In this document: piece by piece, positions 8,200-17,302 of the stretch
Layout: the number at the start of each line of letters is the position of its first letter
Position numbering within the stretch: position 1 is the first letter of the stretch
Assembly: GCF_000159955.1 (NCBI RefSeq)
Contig: NZ_GG695988.1
Coordinates: 52,493-81,122, forward strand
DNA: 28,630 bases
Reading direction: 5' to 3'
Source: Paenibacillus sp. oral taxon 786 str. D14
GTDB taxonomy: Bacteria > Bacillota > Bacilli > Paenibacillales > Paenibacillaceae
Translations under genes and position numbers: made by a program
The notes under the pieces: generated by a model
The model's database searches: none
What the model saw: only the letters and a program-made list of their open reading frames with translations
Told to the model about the DNA's origin: nothing

Positions 8200-8392
8200 A
8201 ATTAACTGGAAAATGTACCGTTAATTTCGGCGTGGATCGGCTGTCCGCGCAACTAACGGTAAAACCTACTGTTAATTTCAGCGAAATTGCCACTTTAGCG
8301 AAAAAGTACCCAAATTAACTATACAATTTACCGTTAAATCGCCCAAAACCTACGTTCCCGCCAAAATTAACGGTAGAAATTCCAGTTAGTTT
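8200..8392. repeat. Array of four degenerate AT-rich palindromes
   Basis: Four units of about 27-28 bases lie at 8200-8227, 8251-8278, 8313-8339 and 8365-8392. Each has the form AAYTAAC-GG-...-CC-GTTARTT, so that the ends (AATTAAC and GTTAATT or close variants) pair. The centres differ. Units are spaced 51, 62 and 52 bases apart with GC-richer linkers that often contain CGGCG, CAGCG or CCCGCC. A possible partial unit (CGTTAAACTAAC) lies near 8174. The linkers are not conserved spacers, so this is not a CRISPR. Function unknown; an intergenic repeat family or a binding-site array are both possible. Confidence 0.8.
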
Positions 8393-8446
8393 GTATTCAC
8401 CGACGGGGAGTGCCAACAATCCCGTCGTCCCTACTACTCCCCACCC

Positions 8447-8773
8447 CACTGCCACTCCAGGGCATTGCGGCCAACACCCTAACGAGGACGTTGCCCTCAG
8501 CGTATGGCCATCACCACTCGATCGGTGGGGCAGCATTGTCCGTTGGGCGGATTCAGGCAAGAGGGGGAAATGTTCTGAAGAAGCGAGGCGTTCGCCTTTG
8601 TGAGCGGATTTCTACCACTTCTGATTTTAGTCCAATTCAAGAAATCCGCGAGCAACAGCGATCGTAAGAACATTTCACACGGATGCCTGCCTCCGCCTAA
8701 CACCCAACACTGCCAATACACCGATAGGGGTTACGTCCCCGATTGGGAGGACGCAACCCCTGGTGTGGCAGTG
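8447..8773. repeat. 327-bp imperfect inverted repeat downstream of prs
   Basis: Two arms of about 135-165 bases face each other around a 26-base centre (8614-8639). Pairing blocks in order from the ends are 8447-8462 with 8758-8773 (15 of 16, CACTGCCAC...), ATCGGTG 8521-8527 with 8719-8725, GGCGGA 8546-8551 with 8692-8697, AGGCA 8555-8559 with 8684-8688, GAAATGTTCT 8567-8576 with 8667-8676 (perfect), and GCGGATTTCT 8604-8613 with 8640-8649 (perfect). Insertions in the left arm interrupt the match. It begins seven bases after the prs stop codon, so a prs transcript that reads through would fold into a very long hairpin. A degraded MITE-like element or inverted duplication is the likely origin. 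Confidence 0.82.
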
Positions 8774-8779
8774 ACCATT

Positions 8780-9733
8780 TTATTCGATCTCGAACAGCTT
8801 GCTGATCGACAGCTCCTCGTGCACGCGAATAATCGCTTCGCCCATCAGCGGAGCGACGGACAGCACTTTGAGCTTGCTTGTCGGATTTGGATGCGTGATC
8901 GGGATCGTGTCGGTCACGATCACTTCCTTCAGCGGAGAGTTTTCCAGACGTTCCATTGCCGGACCGGACAATACAGGGTGCGTACAGCAAGCGTACACTT
9001 CTTCTACCCCGCCTTCCTTCAGCGCGTTAGCGCCAAGGACAATCGTACCGGCGGTATCGATGATGTCGTCGACGAGAATCGCGGTTTTCCCTTCGATGTT
9101 CCCGATAATGTTCATGACTTCGCTGACATTCGGTTCCGGACGGCGCTTGTCGATGATCGCCAGCGGCGCGTTCAGGAAATCAGCCAGCTTACGGGCACGA
9201 ACCACCCCGCCATGGTCAGGCGAGACGACAACCGGATTCGCGATATGCTTGGAACGGAAATACTGGGCCAAGATCGGCACGCCTAGCATATGATCAACCG
9301 GGATATCGAAGAAGCCTTGGATCTGCATCGCATGAAGGTCCATCGTAATGACCCGGTGAGCGCCGGCTTTCTCGATCAGATTGGCAACCAGCTTCGCCGT
9401 GATCGGATCGCGCGAACGGGCTTTCCGGTCTTGGCGGGCGTAACCGTAATACGGGATAACGACATTAATGCTCTTGGCCGAAGCTCTTTTCAAAGCATCC
9501 ACCATCACGAGGAGCTCCATCAAGTTATCGTTGACAGGTGCGCAAGTCGATTGCACCACATAGACGTGGCAGCCCCGAACGCTTTCGGACAGCTTGACCT
9601 GTATTTCGCCGTCACTAAAGCTCGTCGTCTCCGATTCGCCCATCGGAATGCCGATATAGTCAGCGATTTGATGAGCCAATTTCGGATTGGAGTTACAGGT
9701 GAATATCTTTAATTTAGAATCACAATAAGTCAT
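8780..9733 (-). CDS. prs: Ribose-phosphate pyrophosphokinase
   Basis: The 317-residue enzyme makes PRPP from ribose 5-phosphate and ATP for purine, pyrimidine, His and Trp synthesis. Seen are the ATP-site region (YARQDRK, 98-104), the catalytic metal-site [12 protein letters not shown] with His134, the flexible-loop residues DKRRPEPN near 195, and the PRPP motif [10 protein letters not shown] at 221-230. The length is typical of class I enzymes. The start at 9733 follows GGAGGG. It lies 112 bases after glmU, as in B. subtilis, and no terminator was seen between them, so the two are probably one operon. Its 3' end abuts a 327-bp inverted repeat. Confidence 0.98.
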   Translation of the reverse strand: MTYCDSKLKIFTCNSNPKLAHQIADYIGIPMGESETTSFSDGEIQVKLSESVRGCHVYVVQSTCAPVNDNLMELLVMVDALKRASAKSINVVIPYYGYARQDRKARSRDPITAKLVANLIEKAGAHRVITMDLHAMQIQGFFDIPVDHMLGVPILAQYFRSKHIANPVVVSPDHGGVVRARKLADFLNAPLAIIDKRRPEPNVSEVMNIIGNIEGKTAILVDDIIDTAGTIVLGANALKEGGVEEVYACCTHPVLSGPAMERLENSPLKEVIVTDTIPITHPNPTSKLKVLSVAPLMGEAIIRVHEELSISKLFEIE

Positions 9734-9845
9734 AAAATTAAAACCCTCCGTGCTGTGTAGATAGCGTCAGGGAGTCTCTTAAACAACCCGCCTTCACAGC
9801 TACCCCGTCTATTCAAATGGTCACTGCAGATCACTGCATTTGAAA

Positions 9846-11246
9846 TTAAGATTGTTGCTGTCTTTCCTTCTTCGCTTTCGCCCGGGCACGAATCTTCTCG
9901 GCATAGCCGGGTTTATTCTCCTGCCGGGTTCTGGCAATAGCAAGATCATTGTCCGGAACCGATTGCGTAATCGTGGATCCGGCAACGACATAAGCGCCTT
10001 TGCCCACCTTCACCGGAGCGATCAAGTTGACGTTACTGCCGACAAAGGCATCGTCCTCAATCTCCGTAATGGACTTATTATAACCATCATAGTTCACTGT
10101 TATCGCGCCGCAGCCAATATTCACGTTCTTACCAACCTTCGCATCGCCGATATAGCTGAGGTGCGAGACTTTGGAGCCTTCATCGAGGGTCGCATTTTTA
10201 ATTTCTACAAAATCGCCGACCTTCACATGCGCTCCGAGCTTCGCCCCTGGACGCAAATAAGCGAAAGGACCAACCGTCGTCTCCCGGCCGACTTCTGCCT
10301 GGCTGAGCACCGACTGTTTCACCTTCGCGCCGTTTTGGATCACGCTATCTTCGATTTCTGCGGCCGGCCCAATCACGCAATCTTCACCGATGGACGTTTT
10401 ACCGGATAGAACGGTCCCCGGATAAATTACGGTATCCGCTCCAATGGTGACATCGGCCCCGATGTACGTGGAAGCCGGATCAATCACCGTTACGCCGTTC
10501 AGCATATGGCCCCGCACGATGCGTTCCCGCATGACGGCTTCCGCTTCTGCCAAGGCCACCCGGTCATTGACGCCAATCGATTCGCGAACGTCGGCTACTG
10601 CATAGCCTTCTACGATTTCGTTCGCCTGCACCAAAATGCCGATCACGTCGGTAAGATAATACTCCTGCTGGGCGTTGTTGTTCGTCACTTTCTCCAGTGC
10701 AGCAAATAATTTTGCATTATCAAAACAATAAGTGCCTGTGTTAATCTCCTGCACGGCGGCTTCCTCCGGCGAGCAGTCCTTCTGTTCAACGATCCGTTCA
10801 ACCGTTCCGTTCGCGCCGCGGATCACTCGGCCATAACCATACGGTTGCTCCATCACCGCCGTAAGTACGGTCGCTGCCGCTCCCTTACGTTGATGAAGTT
10901 CGAAAAGAGCTTCCAGTGTTTCTGCCGTAACCAAAGGGGTATCGCCACAAATAACCAGTGTGACTCCTTCTTCTCCCGCCAATAATGGCCCGGCTTGCTT
11001 GACGGCATGTCCGGTTCCCAGCTGTTGCTCCTGCAACACGTATTCCGCCGATGCACCCAAATAGGATTTCACAGCTTCGGCCCCATGGCCAACAACGACG
11101 ATGCTGCGTTCGCAACCTGCTTCTTGAACCGCGTTTAGTACATGCCCAACCATCGGTTTGCCGCAAACGGGGTGAAGCACCTTATAGAGCTTGGACTTCA
11201 TCCGTTTTCCTTGACCTGCAGCAAGAACGATCGCTAACCTCTTCAA
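9846..11246 (-). CDS. glmU: Bifunctional UDP-GlcNAc pyrophosphorylase / GlcN-1-P acetyltransferase
   Basis: GlmU acetylates glucosamine 1-phosphate and couples it to UTP, giving UDP-GlcNAc for peptidoglycan and teichoic acid. The N-terminal uridylyltransferase has LAAGQGKR at residues 8-15, [14 protein letters not shown] and the ICGDTPL metal site. The C-terminal half is a left-handed beta-helix of hexapeptide repeats with the catalytic-region HLSYIGD. The open frame reaches 11297, but TTG at 11246 has AAGGAGG with eight bases of spacing and gives a 466-residue protein aligned with B. subtilis GlmU, so I take that start. prs follows in the same direction. Confidence 0.97.
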   Translation of the reverse strand: MKRLAIVLAAGQGKRMKSKLYKVLHPVCGKPMVGHVLNAVQEAGCERSIVVVGHGAEAVKSYLGASAEYVLQEQQLGTGHAVKQAGPLLAGEEGVTLVICGDTPLVTAETLEALFELHQRKGAAATVLTAVMEQPYGYGRVIRGANGTVERIVEQKDCSPEEAAVQEINTGTYCFDNAKLFAALEKVTNNNAQQEYYLTDVIGILVQANEIVEGYAVADVRESIGVNDRVALAEAEAVMRERIVRGHMLNGVTVIDPASTYIGADVTIGADTVIYPGTVLSGKTSIGEDCVIGPAAEIEDSVIQNGAKVKQSVLSQAEVGRETTVGPFAYLRPGAKLGAHVKVGDFVEIKNATLDEGSKVSHLSYIGDAKVGKNVNIGCGAITVNYDGYNKSITEIEDDAFVGSNVNLIAPVKVGKGAYVVAGSTITQSVPDNDLAIARTRQENKPGYAEKIRARAKAKKERQQQS

Positions 11247-11331
11247 GTCCCCGGCCTCCTTCACACTTTTAAAAAAAGAAGTAGTTCTCTCTCTCATTAA
11301 AACTCATTACTGAATATATCTCATTTAGGGC

Positions 11332-11370
11332 AAAAAGAAAAGGGAGCCATGCGGACATGGCTCCCTTTTC
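11332..11370 (-). terminator. Strong intrinsic terminator after spoVG
   Basis: A perfect 15-bp stem (11337-11351 with 11356-11370) and a 4-base loop CGGA are followed on the minus strand by five T (complement of 11332-11336). The stem itself ends in TTTTC, so it could also act on the plus strand. It separates spoVG from glmU. Confidence 0.92.
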
Positions 11371-11409
11371 CTCGAACCCCAATTAATCAACAAATCAAAT
11401 AAATGCGAC

Positions 11410-11700
<291 letters not shown>

Positions 11701-11732
11701 TCACCACCTTTTTCCATCAGAGACTTGGTGTA

Positions 11733-11760
11733 TTATTCCACATAGCAAACCGAAATCCTT
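11733..11760 (-). promoter_or_regulatory. SigH promoter of spoVG
   Basis: On the minus strand AGGATTT (complement of 11754-11760) and GGAATAAT (complement of 11733-11740) are separated by 13 bases. This matches the SigH consensus (AGGA-W-W / GAAT). Directly upstream is an A-run (complement of 11760-11768) and about 100 bases of AT-rich DNA, resembling the AbrB-bound region upstream of B. subtilis spoVG. Confidence 0.85.
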
Positions 11761-11816
11761 TTTTTTTGATCAACAAAATGGCCTAAAATCACGATTTTTT
11801 TTGATAAAACGGGGTT

Positions 11817-11823
11817 TTCGACA
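11817..11823 (-). promoter_or_regulatory. Possible Spo0A box upstream of spoVG
   Basis: The minus strand reads TGTCGAA here, an exact 0A-box core, about 60 bases upstream of the SigH -35. It is a single 7-mer, expected a few times by chance in a window this size. Confidence 0.25.
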
Positions 11824-11870
11824 TGTTTCGTCGAGAATTCTTACAATTTGAGGAGATCTCGACATAGTTC

Positions 11871-12707
11871 TTATTGTTCAAACTTCGAAAAATAATTCCC
11901 AGGTTCTACTGAAATCTCCTTTTCCTTGGGATCCACTGCCCGAAGCGTGGCCAGGGAAACGTAATCATGTAACAGACGCTGTTCGCTGGCAACTTCACCT
12001 GATTCAACCAGAACCCCGACTCCGGCAACCTCCGCGTTAAACTCAGCCAGCAGGTCAACCATCCCTTGAATCGTACCCCCCGCCTTCATAAAGTCATCGA
12101 CGATCAAGACGCGAGAGTGTTCCTTCAATGCCCGGCGCGACAGCGTCATCGTATGCAGGCTCTTGTGAGAGCCCGATACGTAATTAATGCTAACGGCGGA
12201 GCCTTCCGTCACCTGATGGTCGCGACGAACCAGGACGACGGGCAAATTCAGTTCCGCTCCCGTTGCATAAGCGAGAGGAATCCCCTTCGTTTCCACGGTC
12301 ATAATGCAGTCGATCTCCAAATCACCGAAGACGGTGGCAAACAACTTGCCCGCCTCATTCATCAGCGCCGGTTGTCCTAAGAGATCCGACATATACAAAT
12401 ATCCGCCCGGTAAAATTCGGTCTGGCTGCGCCAGCTTCTCACAGAGCTGCTGGATAAAAGCGTTCGCTTGCTCCCGTCCGACCCGGGGAATGTATTTCAC
12501 GCCGCCGGCCGCACCGGCAAGCGTCAGCAATTCCCCCATGCCTTCACCTTCAAACACTTCTTTAATAATCCCCAGATCCTCGCTGATGGACGACTTGGCC
12601 GCCCCATACCGTTGCGCAAAGGTAGTCAGCGGGATTAAATGGTGTGGTCTAGACAACAGATAATGGGTCATCTCCACCAAACGAGCGCTTCTTTTTAATT
12701 TCTTCAC
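11871..12707 (-). CDS. purR: Purine operon repressor PurR
   Basis: PurR of Gram-positive bacteria represses purine genes and is released by PRPP. The first 75 residues are a winged helix (KRSARLVEMTHYLLSRP, SSISEDLGIIKE). The remainder is an inactive phosphoribosyltransferase fold with PRPP motif RVLIVDDFMKAGGT at about 199-212. The frame reaches 12773, but GTG at 12707 follows GAGGGG with six bases of spacing and gives 278 residues aligned with B. subtilis PurR (KFRRSGRLVDLT), so it is the chosen start. A SigA promoter with two PurBox-like sequences lies just upstream, which points to autorepression. Confidence 0.96.
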   Translation of the reverse strand: MKKLKRSARLVEMTHYLLSRPHHLIPLTTFAQRYGAAKSSISEDLGIIKEVFEGEGMGELLTLAGAAGGVKYIPRVGREQANAFIQQLCEKLAQPDRILPGGYLYMSDLLGQPALMNEAGKLFATVFGDLEIDCIMTVETKGIPLAYATGAELNLPVVLVRRDHQVTEGSAVSINYVSGSHKSLHTMTLSRRALKEHSRVLIVDDFMKAGGTIQGMVDLLAEFNAEVAGVGVLVESGEVASEQRLLHDYVSLATLRAVDPKEKEISVEPGNYFSKFEQ

Positions 12708-12722
12708 GAAGTACCCCTCGCT

Positions 12723-12773
12723 AAATCCGAATATTTTAATGAAACTATAACACTTTTGTACGGATTTGTCCAA
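12723..12773 (-). promoter_or_regulatory. SigA promoter of purR with paired PurBoxes
   Basis: On the minus strand TTGGAC (12768-12773) and TATAGT (12744-12749) are 18 bases apart. Two 13-base sites match AWWWCCGAACWWT or its complement: AAATCCGTACAAA (12755-12767, 11 of 13) between -35 and -10, and AATATTCGGATTT (12723-12735, 12 of 13) just after -10. They face each other, giving a perfect AAATCCG/CGGATTT inverted repeat with 19 bases between boxes. B. subtilis PurBoxes are also paired and opposed, usually 16-17 bases apart. Confidence 0.75.
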
Positions 12774-12821
12774 GCCTTGGAACGAGGAAGGAGTACCCGG
12801 CTCCAGTTCCGCAGCCGAGCT

Positions 12822-13676
12822 TCAAGTCAACAGCCGTACGGCGTAAACCTCTTTGCAGAACCCGCGCAATCCGTTATAGATGCGGGACACCTTCGATTCT
12901 TTCGAGACGAGCCCAAATACCGTAGGCCCGCTGCCCGACATTAACACGCCGTCCGCGCCAAGACGCAGCATCGCCTCTTTCAGTTGCGCTACCTCTGGAT
13001 GAAGCTCCAGCGTCACCTGCTCCAGCACGTTACCGAGCGCTTGGCATACCTCCGTGAATGAGCGTCTCTCCAGCGCCTCCCGCATCCGGATTGCCGACGG
13101 ATGATCGGTAATTCGCTCCGCCTTCAGGCGCCCATACACCTCGGCCGTCGACACGTTGATCGGAGGCTTCGCTAACACCACCCAGCATTGCGGCGGATTC
13201 ACCAGCGGCGTCAGCACTTCGCCTCGCCCTGTCGCCAGCGCCGTCCCGCCCGTCACGCAAAACGGCACATCTGAACCCAACTCCGCCCCCAGCTCCTTGA
13301 GCTCCTCTTCGGGAATGCCAAGCTCCCATAGCCGGTTTAAGCCCCGCAGCGTAGCCGCCGCGTCACTGCTGCCGCCGGCAAGGCCGGCAGCCACCGGTAT
13401 TTTCTTATCGAGGTGGATATAAACCCCGCTCCGCACGTTGTAGCGTTCCTTAATCAACTTCGCCGCCTGAAACGCCAAATTCTTCTCATCCAGCGGAATA
13501 TATCCGGCCTGGCTCGAAATAATGATCGTATCCCGCGGAAGGGCGCTCATTTCCAAACGATCTGCCAGATCCACCATGGTCATGATCATCTCGACCTCAT
13601 GGTATCCGTCAGGACGCTTATGTAACACGTCGAGCATTAAATTAATTTTGGCCGGTGCTTTTTCGTAAATTTTCAT
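12822..13676 (-). CDS. ispE: 4-diphosphocytidyl-2-C-methyl-D-erythritol kinase
   Basis: IspE phosphorylates CDP-methylerythritol in the MEP isoprenoid pathway. The 284-residue GHMP kinase has the N-terminal KAPAKINL with catalytic Lys10, the glycine-rich ATP loop [14 protein letters not shown] at 94-107, the catalytic Asp136 in LGSDVPFC, and the C-terminal GSGPTVFGL motif. The frame is open to 13787, but ATG 13676 has GAGGTGGGG upstream and begins at the conserved KIYEKAPAK, so the longer version is rejected. It follows sspF as in B. subtilis, with a terminator between. Confidence 0.97.
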   Translation of the reverse strand: MKIYEKAPAKINLMLDVLHKRPDGYHEVEMIMTMVDLADRLEMSALPRDTIIISSQAGYIPLDEKNLAFQAAKLIKERYNVRSGVYIHLDKKIPVAAGLAGGSSDAAATLRGLNRLWELGIPEEELKELGAELGSDVPFCVTGGTALATGRGEVLTPLVNPPQCWVVLAKPPINVSTAEVYGRLKAERITDHPSAIRMREALERRSFTEVCQALGNVLEQVTLELHPEVAQLKEAMLRLGADGVLMSGSGPTVFGLVSKESKVSRIYNGLRGFCKEVYAVRLLT

Positions 13677-13819
13677 GCCGCTTCCCCACCTCAGCAATTC
13701 CGTGGAATATCCGCATCCATCCGGTCTTTTTGGCACATTCTTTAATTCTAAAAAAACGTTGCCTCCACGTCTATGTATGAAAGACAATTTTTCCTCCCTC
13801 TATCTTACTGCATCCAACG

Positions 13820-13852
13820 AAAAAAACGAAGCTCCCTGAAAGGGACGCTTCG
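13820..13852 (-). terminator. Intrinsic terminator after sspF
   Basis: CGAAGC (13827-13832) pairs with GCTTCG (13847-13852), and TCCCT pairs with AGGGA inside, leaving a single bulged C and a GAA loop. On the minus strand a run of seven T follows (complement of 13820-13826). Confidence 0.92.
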
Positions 13853-13864
13853 CTGTGGCAGAGG

Positions 13865-14044
13865 TTATTGCTGTTTCGATGCCGCCTTCTCGGCGAGCTC
13901 GATCGCCCGCTTCACCATATTGCCCGCATCTTTCGCCTTGATGCCGCCCCAGCCCTCCTGCTGGACGGTATCGTAAAATCCCAGATCCTTCGCTAACTCG
14001 ACCTTCAAGTTCTCCGACATCACGCTGCGTCTTCTTCGCGACAT
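13865..14044 (-). CDS. sspF: Small acid-soluble spore protein, SspF type
   Basis: The 59-residue protein ([26 protein letters not shown]) is close to B. subtilis SspF in sequence and length (61). It is an alpha/beta-type-like SASP that coats forespore DNA; the [14 protein letters not shown] segment carries the family's conserved C-terminal motif. ATG 14044 is preceded by AAAGGAGGAGA at good spacing; upstream in-frame starts lack a ribosome site. A SigG-type promoter lies about 40 bases upstream and a strong terminator follows, so it is monocistronic and forespore-specific. Confidence 0.96.
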   Translation of the reverse strand: MSRRRRSVMSENLKVELAKDLGFYDTVQQEGWGGIKAKDAGNMVKRAIELAEKAASKQQ

Positions 14045-14085
14045 GGTCAGTCTCCTCCTTTGGCCATGGATATAGGAACGATGGT

Positions 14086-14116
14086 TAGTATACGCAGGCA
14101 CCGTTTCGAGCATACA
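14086..14116 (-). promoter_or_regulatory. SigG-type promoter of sspF
   Basis: On the minus strand TGTATG (14111-14116) is followed after 18 bases by TATACTA (14086-14092), against the SigG consensus TGAATA/CATACTA. The same 18-base spacing is seen at spoVT in this window. SASP genes are classic SigG targets. Confidence 0.72.
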
Positions 14117-14211
14117 CCGAAACTTTGTCCATCTAAGGTGAACACCCGACAACCTTGGTTGGTGAACCCAGCGACAGCGAGATCACCCTAACCTGCATCT
14201 TCGAACGTATC

Positions 14212-14247
14212 AAAAAAAACGGCCTCACCCGAAGGGCGAGAACCGTT
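14212..14247 (-). terminator. Intrinsic terminator after veg
   Basis: AACGG (14218-14222) pairs with CCGTT (14243-14247). Inside, CTCACCC and GGGCGAG pair (one G-U in the minus-strand RNA) around a short loop. A run of eight T follows on the minus strand (complement of 14212-14219). Confidence 0.92.
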
Positions 14248-14267
14248 TGCGGTTTGATTCATGATGT

Positions 14268-14543
14268 TCACGGTTTAATATACGAAATCCGCATCCCGTC
14301 GTTGTCGTCATAAACCATAACTTCAACGGATTCGGTCAGTATATCGGCATAACTGTAAGACACACGCTTAAAGGTTTGCTGCTCTTGATCCAGCTTCACA
14401 ATGAAGACCGAAGGATAGGTCTCCTCCAATACTCCAGTGCGTTCGACGGTCTTCCGGCGACCACCGTTTGCCCGGAGCATAATTTTCTGTCCAACGTGGG
14501 CGTCGAGACTATGCTTTATTTCCGACAGCGCATTTTTAGCCAT
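14268..14543 (-). CDS. veg: Veg protein (biofilm/sporulation-associated, DUF1021)
   Basis: The 91-residue protein aligns throughout with B. subtilis Veg (86 residues): [51 protein letters not shown]. In B. subtilis Veg is abundant and stimulates biofilm matrix expression; its biochemical action is not clear. ATG 14543 is taken instead of the upstream in-frame start at 14573, which lies in the promoter. Two consensus SigA promoters precede it, so expression should be very high in growth. A strong terminator follows. Confidence 0.95.
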   Translation of the reverse strand: MAKNALSEIKHSLDAHVGQKIMLRANGGRRKTVERTGVLEETYPSVFIVKLDQEQQTFKRVSYSYADILTESVEVMVYDDNDGMRISYIKP

Positions 14544-14571
14544 TGCCTGTGACCACCTTCTTTCTTTGTCC

Positions 14572-14600
14572 ATTATACAGGAAAGTCACAAACTTGTCAA
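14572..14600 (-). promoter_or_regulatory. Proximal SigA promoter of veg
   Basis: Perfect consensus on the minus strand: TTGACA (14595-14600), 17 bases, TATAAT (14572-14577). It lies about 30 bases before the veg start codon. Confidence 0.95.
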
Positions 14601-14613
14601 ATCAGAATAAATA

Positions 14614-14643
14614 ATTATATCAGCAGAAAAAAAGATGTGTCAA
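14614..14643 (-). promoter_or_regulatory. Distal SigA promoter of veg
   Basis: TTGACA (14638-14643), 18 bases, TATAAT (14614-14619) preceded by TGA, an extended -10. It lies 42 bases upstream of the proximal promoter. B. subtilis veg also has tandem strong promoters. Confidence 0.92.
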
Positions 14644-14694
14644 CGATTATTTTTCGACATTTTCTTTTTACCTGATGGCTCAAGAGCCAGGTAC

Positions 14695-14743
14695 TAAAAA
14701 ATAACCGAAAGGTCCTGGGACACTAGCCTCAGTTCCTTCCGGC
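14695..14743 (-). terminator. Intrinsic terminator after yabG
   Basis: On the minus strand GCCGGAAGG (complement of 14735-14743) pairs with CCTTTCGGT near 14704-14712 (with G-U pairs), with a smaller helix inside, followed by TTATTTTTT (complement of 14695-14703). It begins within about ten bases of the yabG stop codon. Confidence 0.7.
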
Positions 14744-14749
14744 AACCTT

Positions 14750-15646
14750 TCACATGGACGGCACCACTTTGAGCGTCGACAAGTCCTTCAGTTTAGGCAA
14801 TCCAATTCGGTAACTGCCACGAGTCTCGATCCCGCCAACCCCCTGGGCGCCGCTGATCGTATGATTCAGCACGTCAGTAATCTGGATCGTATCCCGAATC
14901 GAGGTGAGCGACGCTTTCGCAGCGATATACACCGGATCCAGCGCATGGATCAGCACCCGGCCGGGTGAACTCGCAAAATTAGCCCCCGCCTGCAGCAACG
15001 CCTCAAAATGCGACTGGCAAGCGCCGGCCACAATCGTTAACGTATCGAAATTCCGTTCGTATTGCCGAGCCATTTGAATGGCCTCCACGAAATACTTGGA
15101 ATTTTTATAGCTGGTCAAATTATAAAGGTCGCTGGTGGGACGCGATTTCAACACGCCGTCATGACCGGTAATCACAACGATATCCGGCTTGACCACAGGC
15201 AGCAGACGGTACAGCGCACTCGCCATTTGCGATTCCGTGACATAGTATCCCTGAACCGGAACATGCAGCTTCTGATACAGGCTTAGGCTCTTTTGTAAAT
15301 AGCGTTCATCCCCATCTAAATGCAGGACCTTCCCCGGGACCTCAAAATAGGCCGTCTCTCCTTGCCCATACAGATCCCGTCCAATCACCATTCGATTGCG
15401 TTCTGCCAATTCCTTGCGGTCTTGAGTTAACCGCTTCAGCGATTCCGTCGCCTTAATGCGGGCCCGCTGCGTCGTCTCTCCTGGGGAAGCCGGGTCTACC
15501 CTAACCAAATCAGTTAAGGGCGCATCCGCCAGCAGCCGGAATTCCGTTCCTTTAATAATCGCTTCACTCCGCACAATCTGTTCGATTCGGAACGTAACAT
15601 CTCCACCGTATGATTTGCGGACGACCAAGTCTCCCAAATTCTCCAA
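14750..15646 (-). CDS. yabG: Sporulation-specific cysteine protease YabG
   Basis: YabG processes spore-coat proteins late in sporulation. The product aligns with B. subtilis YabG along its length: GDLVVRKSYGGDVTFRI at the start, FEVPGKVLHLDGDERYL, PDIVVITGHD (catalytic-region His), AGACQSHFEALLQAGANFASSP with the likely catalytic Cys, and GVGGIETRGSYRIGLP at the end. I choose TTG at 15646 because GAGGTGAT, a perfect 8-base match to the anti-SD, lies four bases upstream and the N-terminus then matches the family. GTG 15655 and ATG 15652 are also in frame but sit inside that site. A SigK-like promoter overlaps the end of rsmA, and a terminator follows. Confidence 0.93.
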   Translation of the reverse strand: MENLGDLVVRKSYGGDVTFRIEQIVRSEAIIKGTEFRLLADAPLTDLVRVDPASPGETTQRARIKATESLKRLTQDRKELAERNRMVIGRDLYGQGETAYFEVPGKVLHLDGDERYLQKSLSLYQKLHVPVQGYYVTESQMASALYRLLPVVKPDIVVITGHDGVLKSRPTSDLYNLTSYKNSKYFVEAIQMARQYERNFDTLTIVAGACQSHFEALLQAGANFASSPGRVLIHALDPVYIAAKASLTSIRDTIQITDVLNHTISGAQGVGGIETRGSYRIGLPKLKDLSTLKVVPSM

Positions 15647-15664
15647 ATCCATCACCTCTATCCC

Positions 15665-15690
15665 ATCGTATGGGCGACAAGAGGGAATGG

Positions 15691-15692
<2 letters not shown>
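15665..15692 (-). promoter_or_regulatory. Possible SigK promoter of yabG, overlapping the rsmA stop codon
   Basis: On the minus strand CATACGAT (15665-15672) fits the SigK -10 pattern CATAnnnT. AACC lies 16 bases upstream (15689-15692), fitting the short -35 AC element and overlapping the rsmA TAA. yabG is SigK-dependent in B. subtilis. The implied untranslated leader is very short, about 12 bases. Confidence 0.5.
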
Positions 15693-17138
<1,446 letters not shown>

Positions 17139-17183
17139 GGATCTGTCTTCCTTCCTGTTCTTGCTTGTCTCCACCAGAATAAC

Positions 17184-17213
17184 AAAAAGAAGAGGATCAT
17201 ATCATCCTCTTCT
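17184..17213 (-). terminator. Intrinsic terminator between yabE and rnmV
   Basis: A perfect 10-bp stem AGAAGAGGAT (17188-17197) / ATCCTCTTCT (17204-17213) with a 6-base loop is followed on the minus strand by TTTTTG. It lies after a good SigA-like promoter, so it could act both as the end of yabE and as an attenuator for rnmV. Confidence 0.88.
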
Positions 17214-17240
17214 AATCCACTGTCCTTCTAATCCACTGTC
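17209..17240. repeat. Perfect 16-bp tandem duplication upstream of rnmV
   Basis: CTTCTAATCCACTGTC occurs twice head to tail (17209-17224 and 17225-17240). The first copy shares its first five bases with the terminator arm at 17204-17213. Probably a replication-slippage duplication. Confidence 0.95.
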
Positions 17241-17255
17241 TTATTCATCATCCTA

Positions 17256-17284
17256 ATACTATCTCATTCCCTCCGCATTGTAAA
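17256..17284 (-). promoter_or_regulatory. SigA-type promoter upstream of rnmV-rsmA
   Basis: On the minus strand TTTACA (17279-17284), 17 bases, TAGTAT (17256-17261). It lies directly after the yabE stop codon and before the terminator hairpin, so its transcript would meet that hairpin about 40-60 bases after initiation. Confidence 0.55.
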
Positions 17285-17302
17285 ACGAAAGAGAACGAGA
17301 TC

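Larger units (their letters stand above)
8116..8779. other. 664-base non-coding gap between pth and prs, filled with repeats
   Basis: No gene was found in this stretch. Short open frames are present on both strands but lack ribosome sites and recognisable sequence. The pth-proximal part (8200-8392) is an array of AT-rich palindromes; the prs-proximal part (8447-8773) is a long imperfect inverted repeat. B. subtilis has ctc here; no remnant of it was recognised. Confidence 0.7.

Noticed and set aside
8200..8392. Possible CRISPR array
   Set aside because: The repeated units are palindromic and degenerate, and the linkers are uneven (51, 62 and 52 base periods) and GC-rich; there are no identical repeats and no cas genes.
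8315..8721. Short frames in the prs-pth gap, considered as a small gene replacing ctc
   Set aside because: They consist of repeat sequence, lack ribosome sites and overlap on both strands; none resembles the L25/Ctc family.
8767..9827. AAATGGTCACTGC on the minus strand after prs (8768-8780) and on the plus strand before prs (9815-9827), as if prs were flanked by inverted repeats
   Set aside because: A few shared 13-mers are expected by chance in a window of this size, and the match does not extend; the position in two different contexts gives no sign of a transposon around prs.
9811..9840. Direct repeat TCACTGCA (9821-9828 and 9831-9838) between glmU and prs, considered as an operator
   Set aside because: It is a single short repeat with no known binding motif, and pairing of the flanks (CAAATG/CATTTG) stops after six bases.
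13677..13787. Upstream extension of ispE by 37 codons
   Set aside because: The added residues are not part of the IspE family; the ribosome site GAGGTGGGG and the conserved KAPAKIN start support 13676.
14670..14692. Hairpin ACCT-GGCTC/GAGCC-AGGT between yabG and veg, considered as a terminator
   Set aside because: No T-run follows on either strand; the yabG terminator at 14695-14743 is a better candidate.
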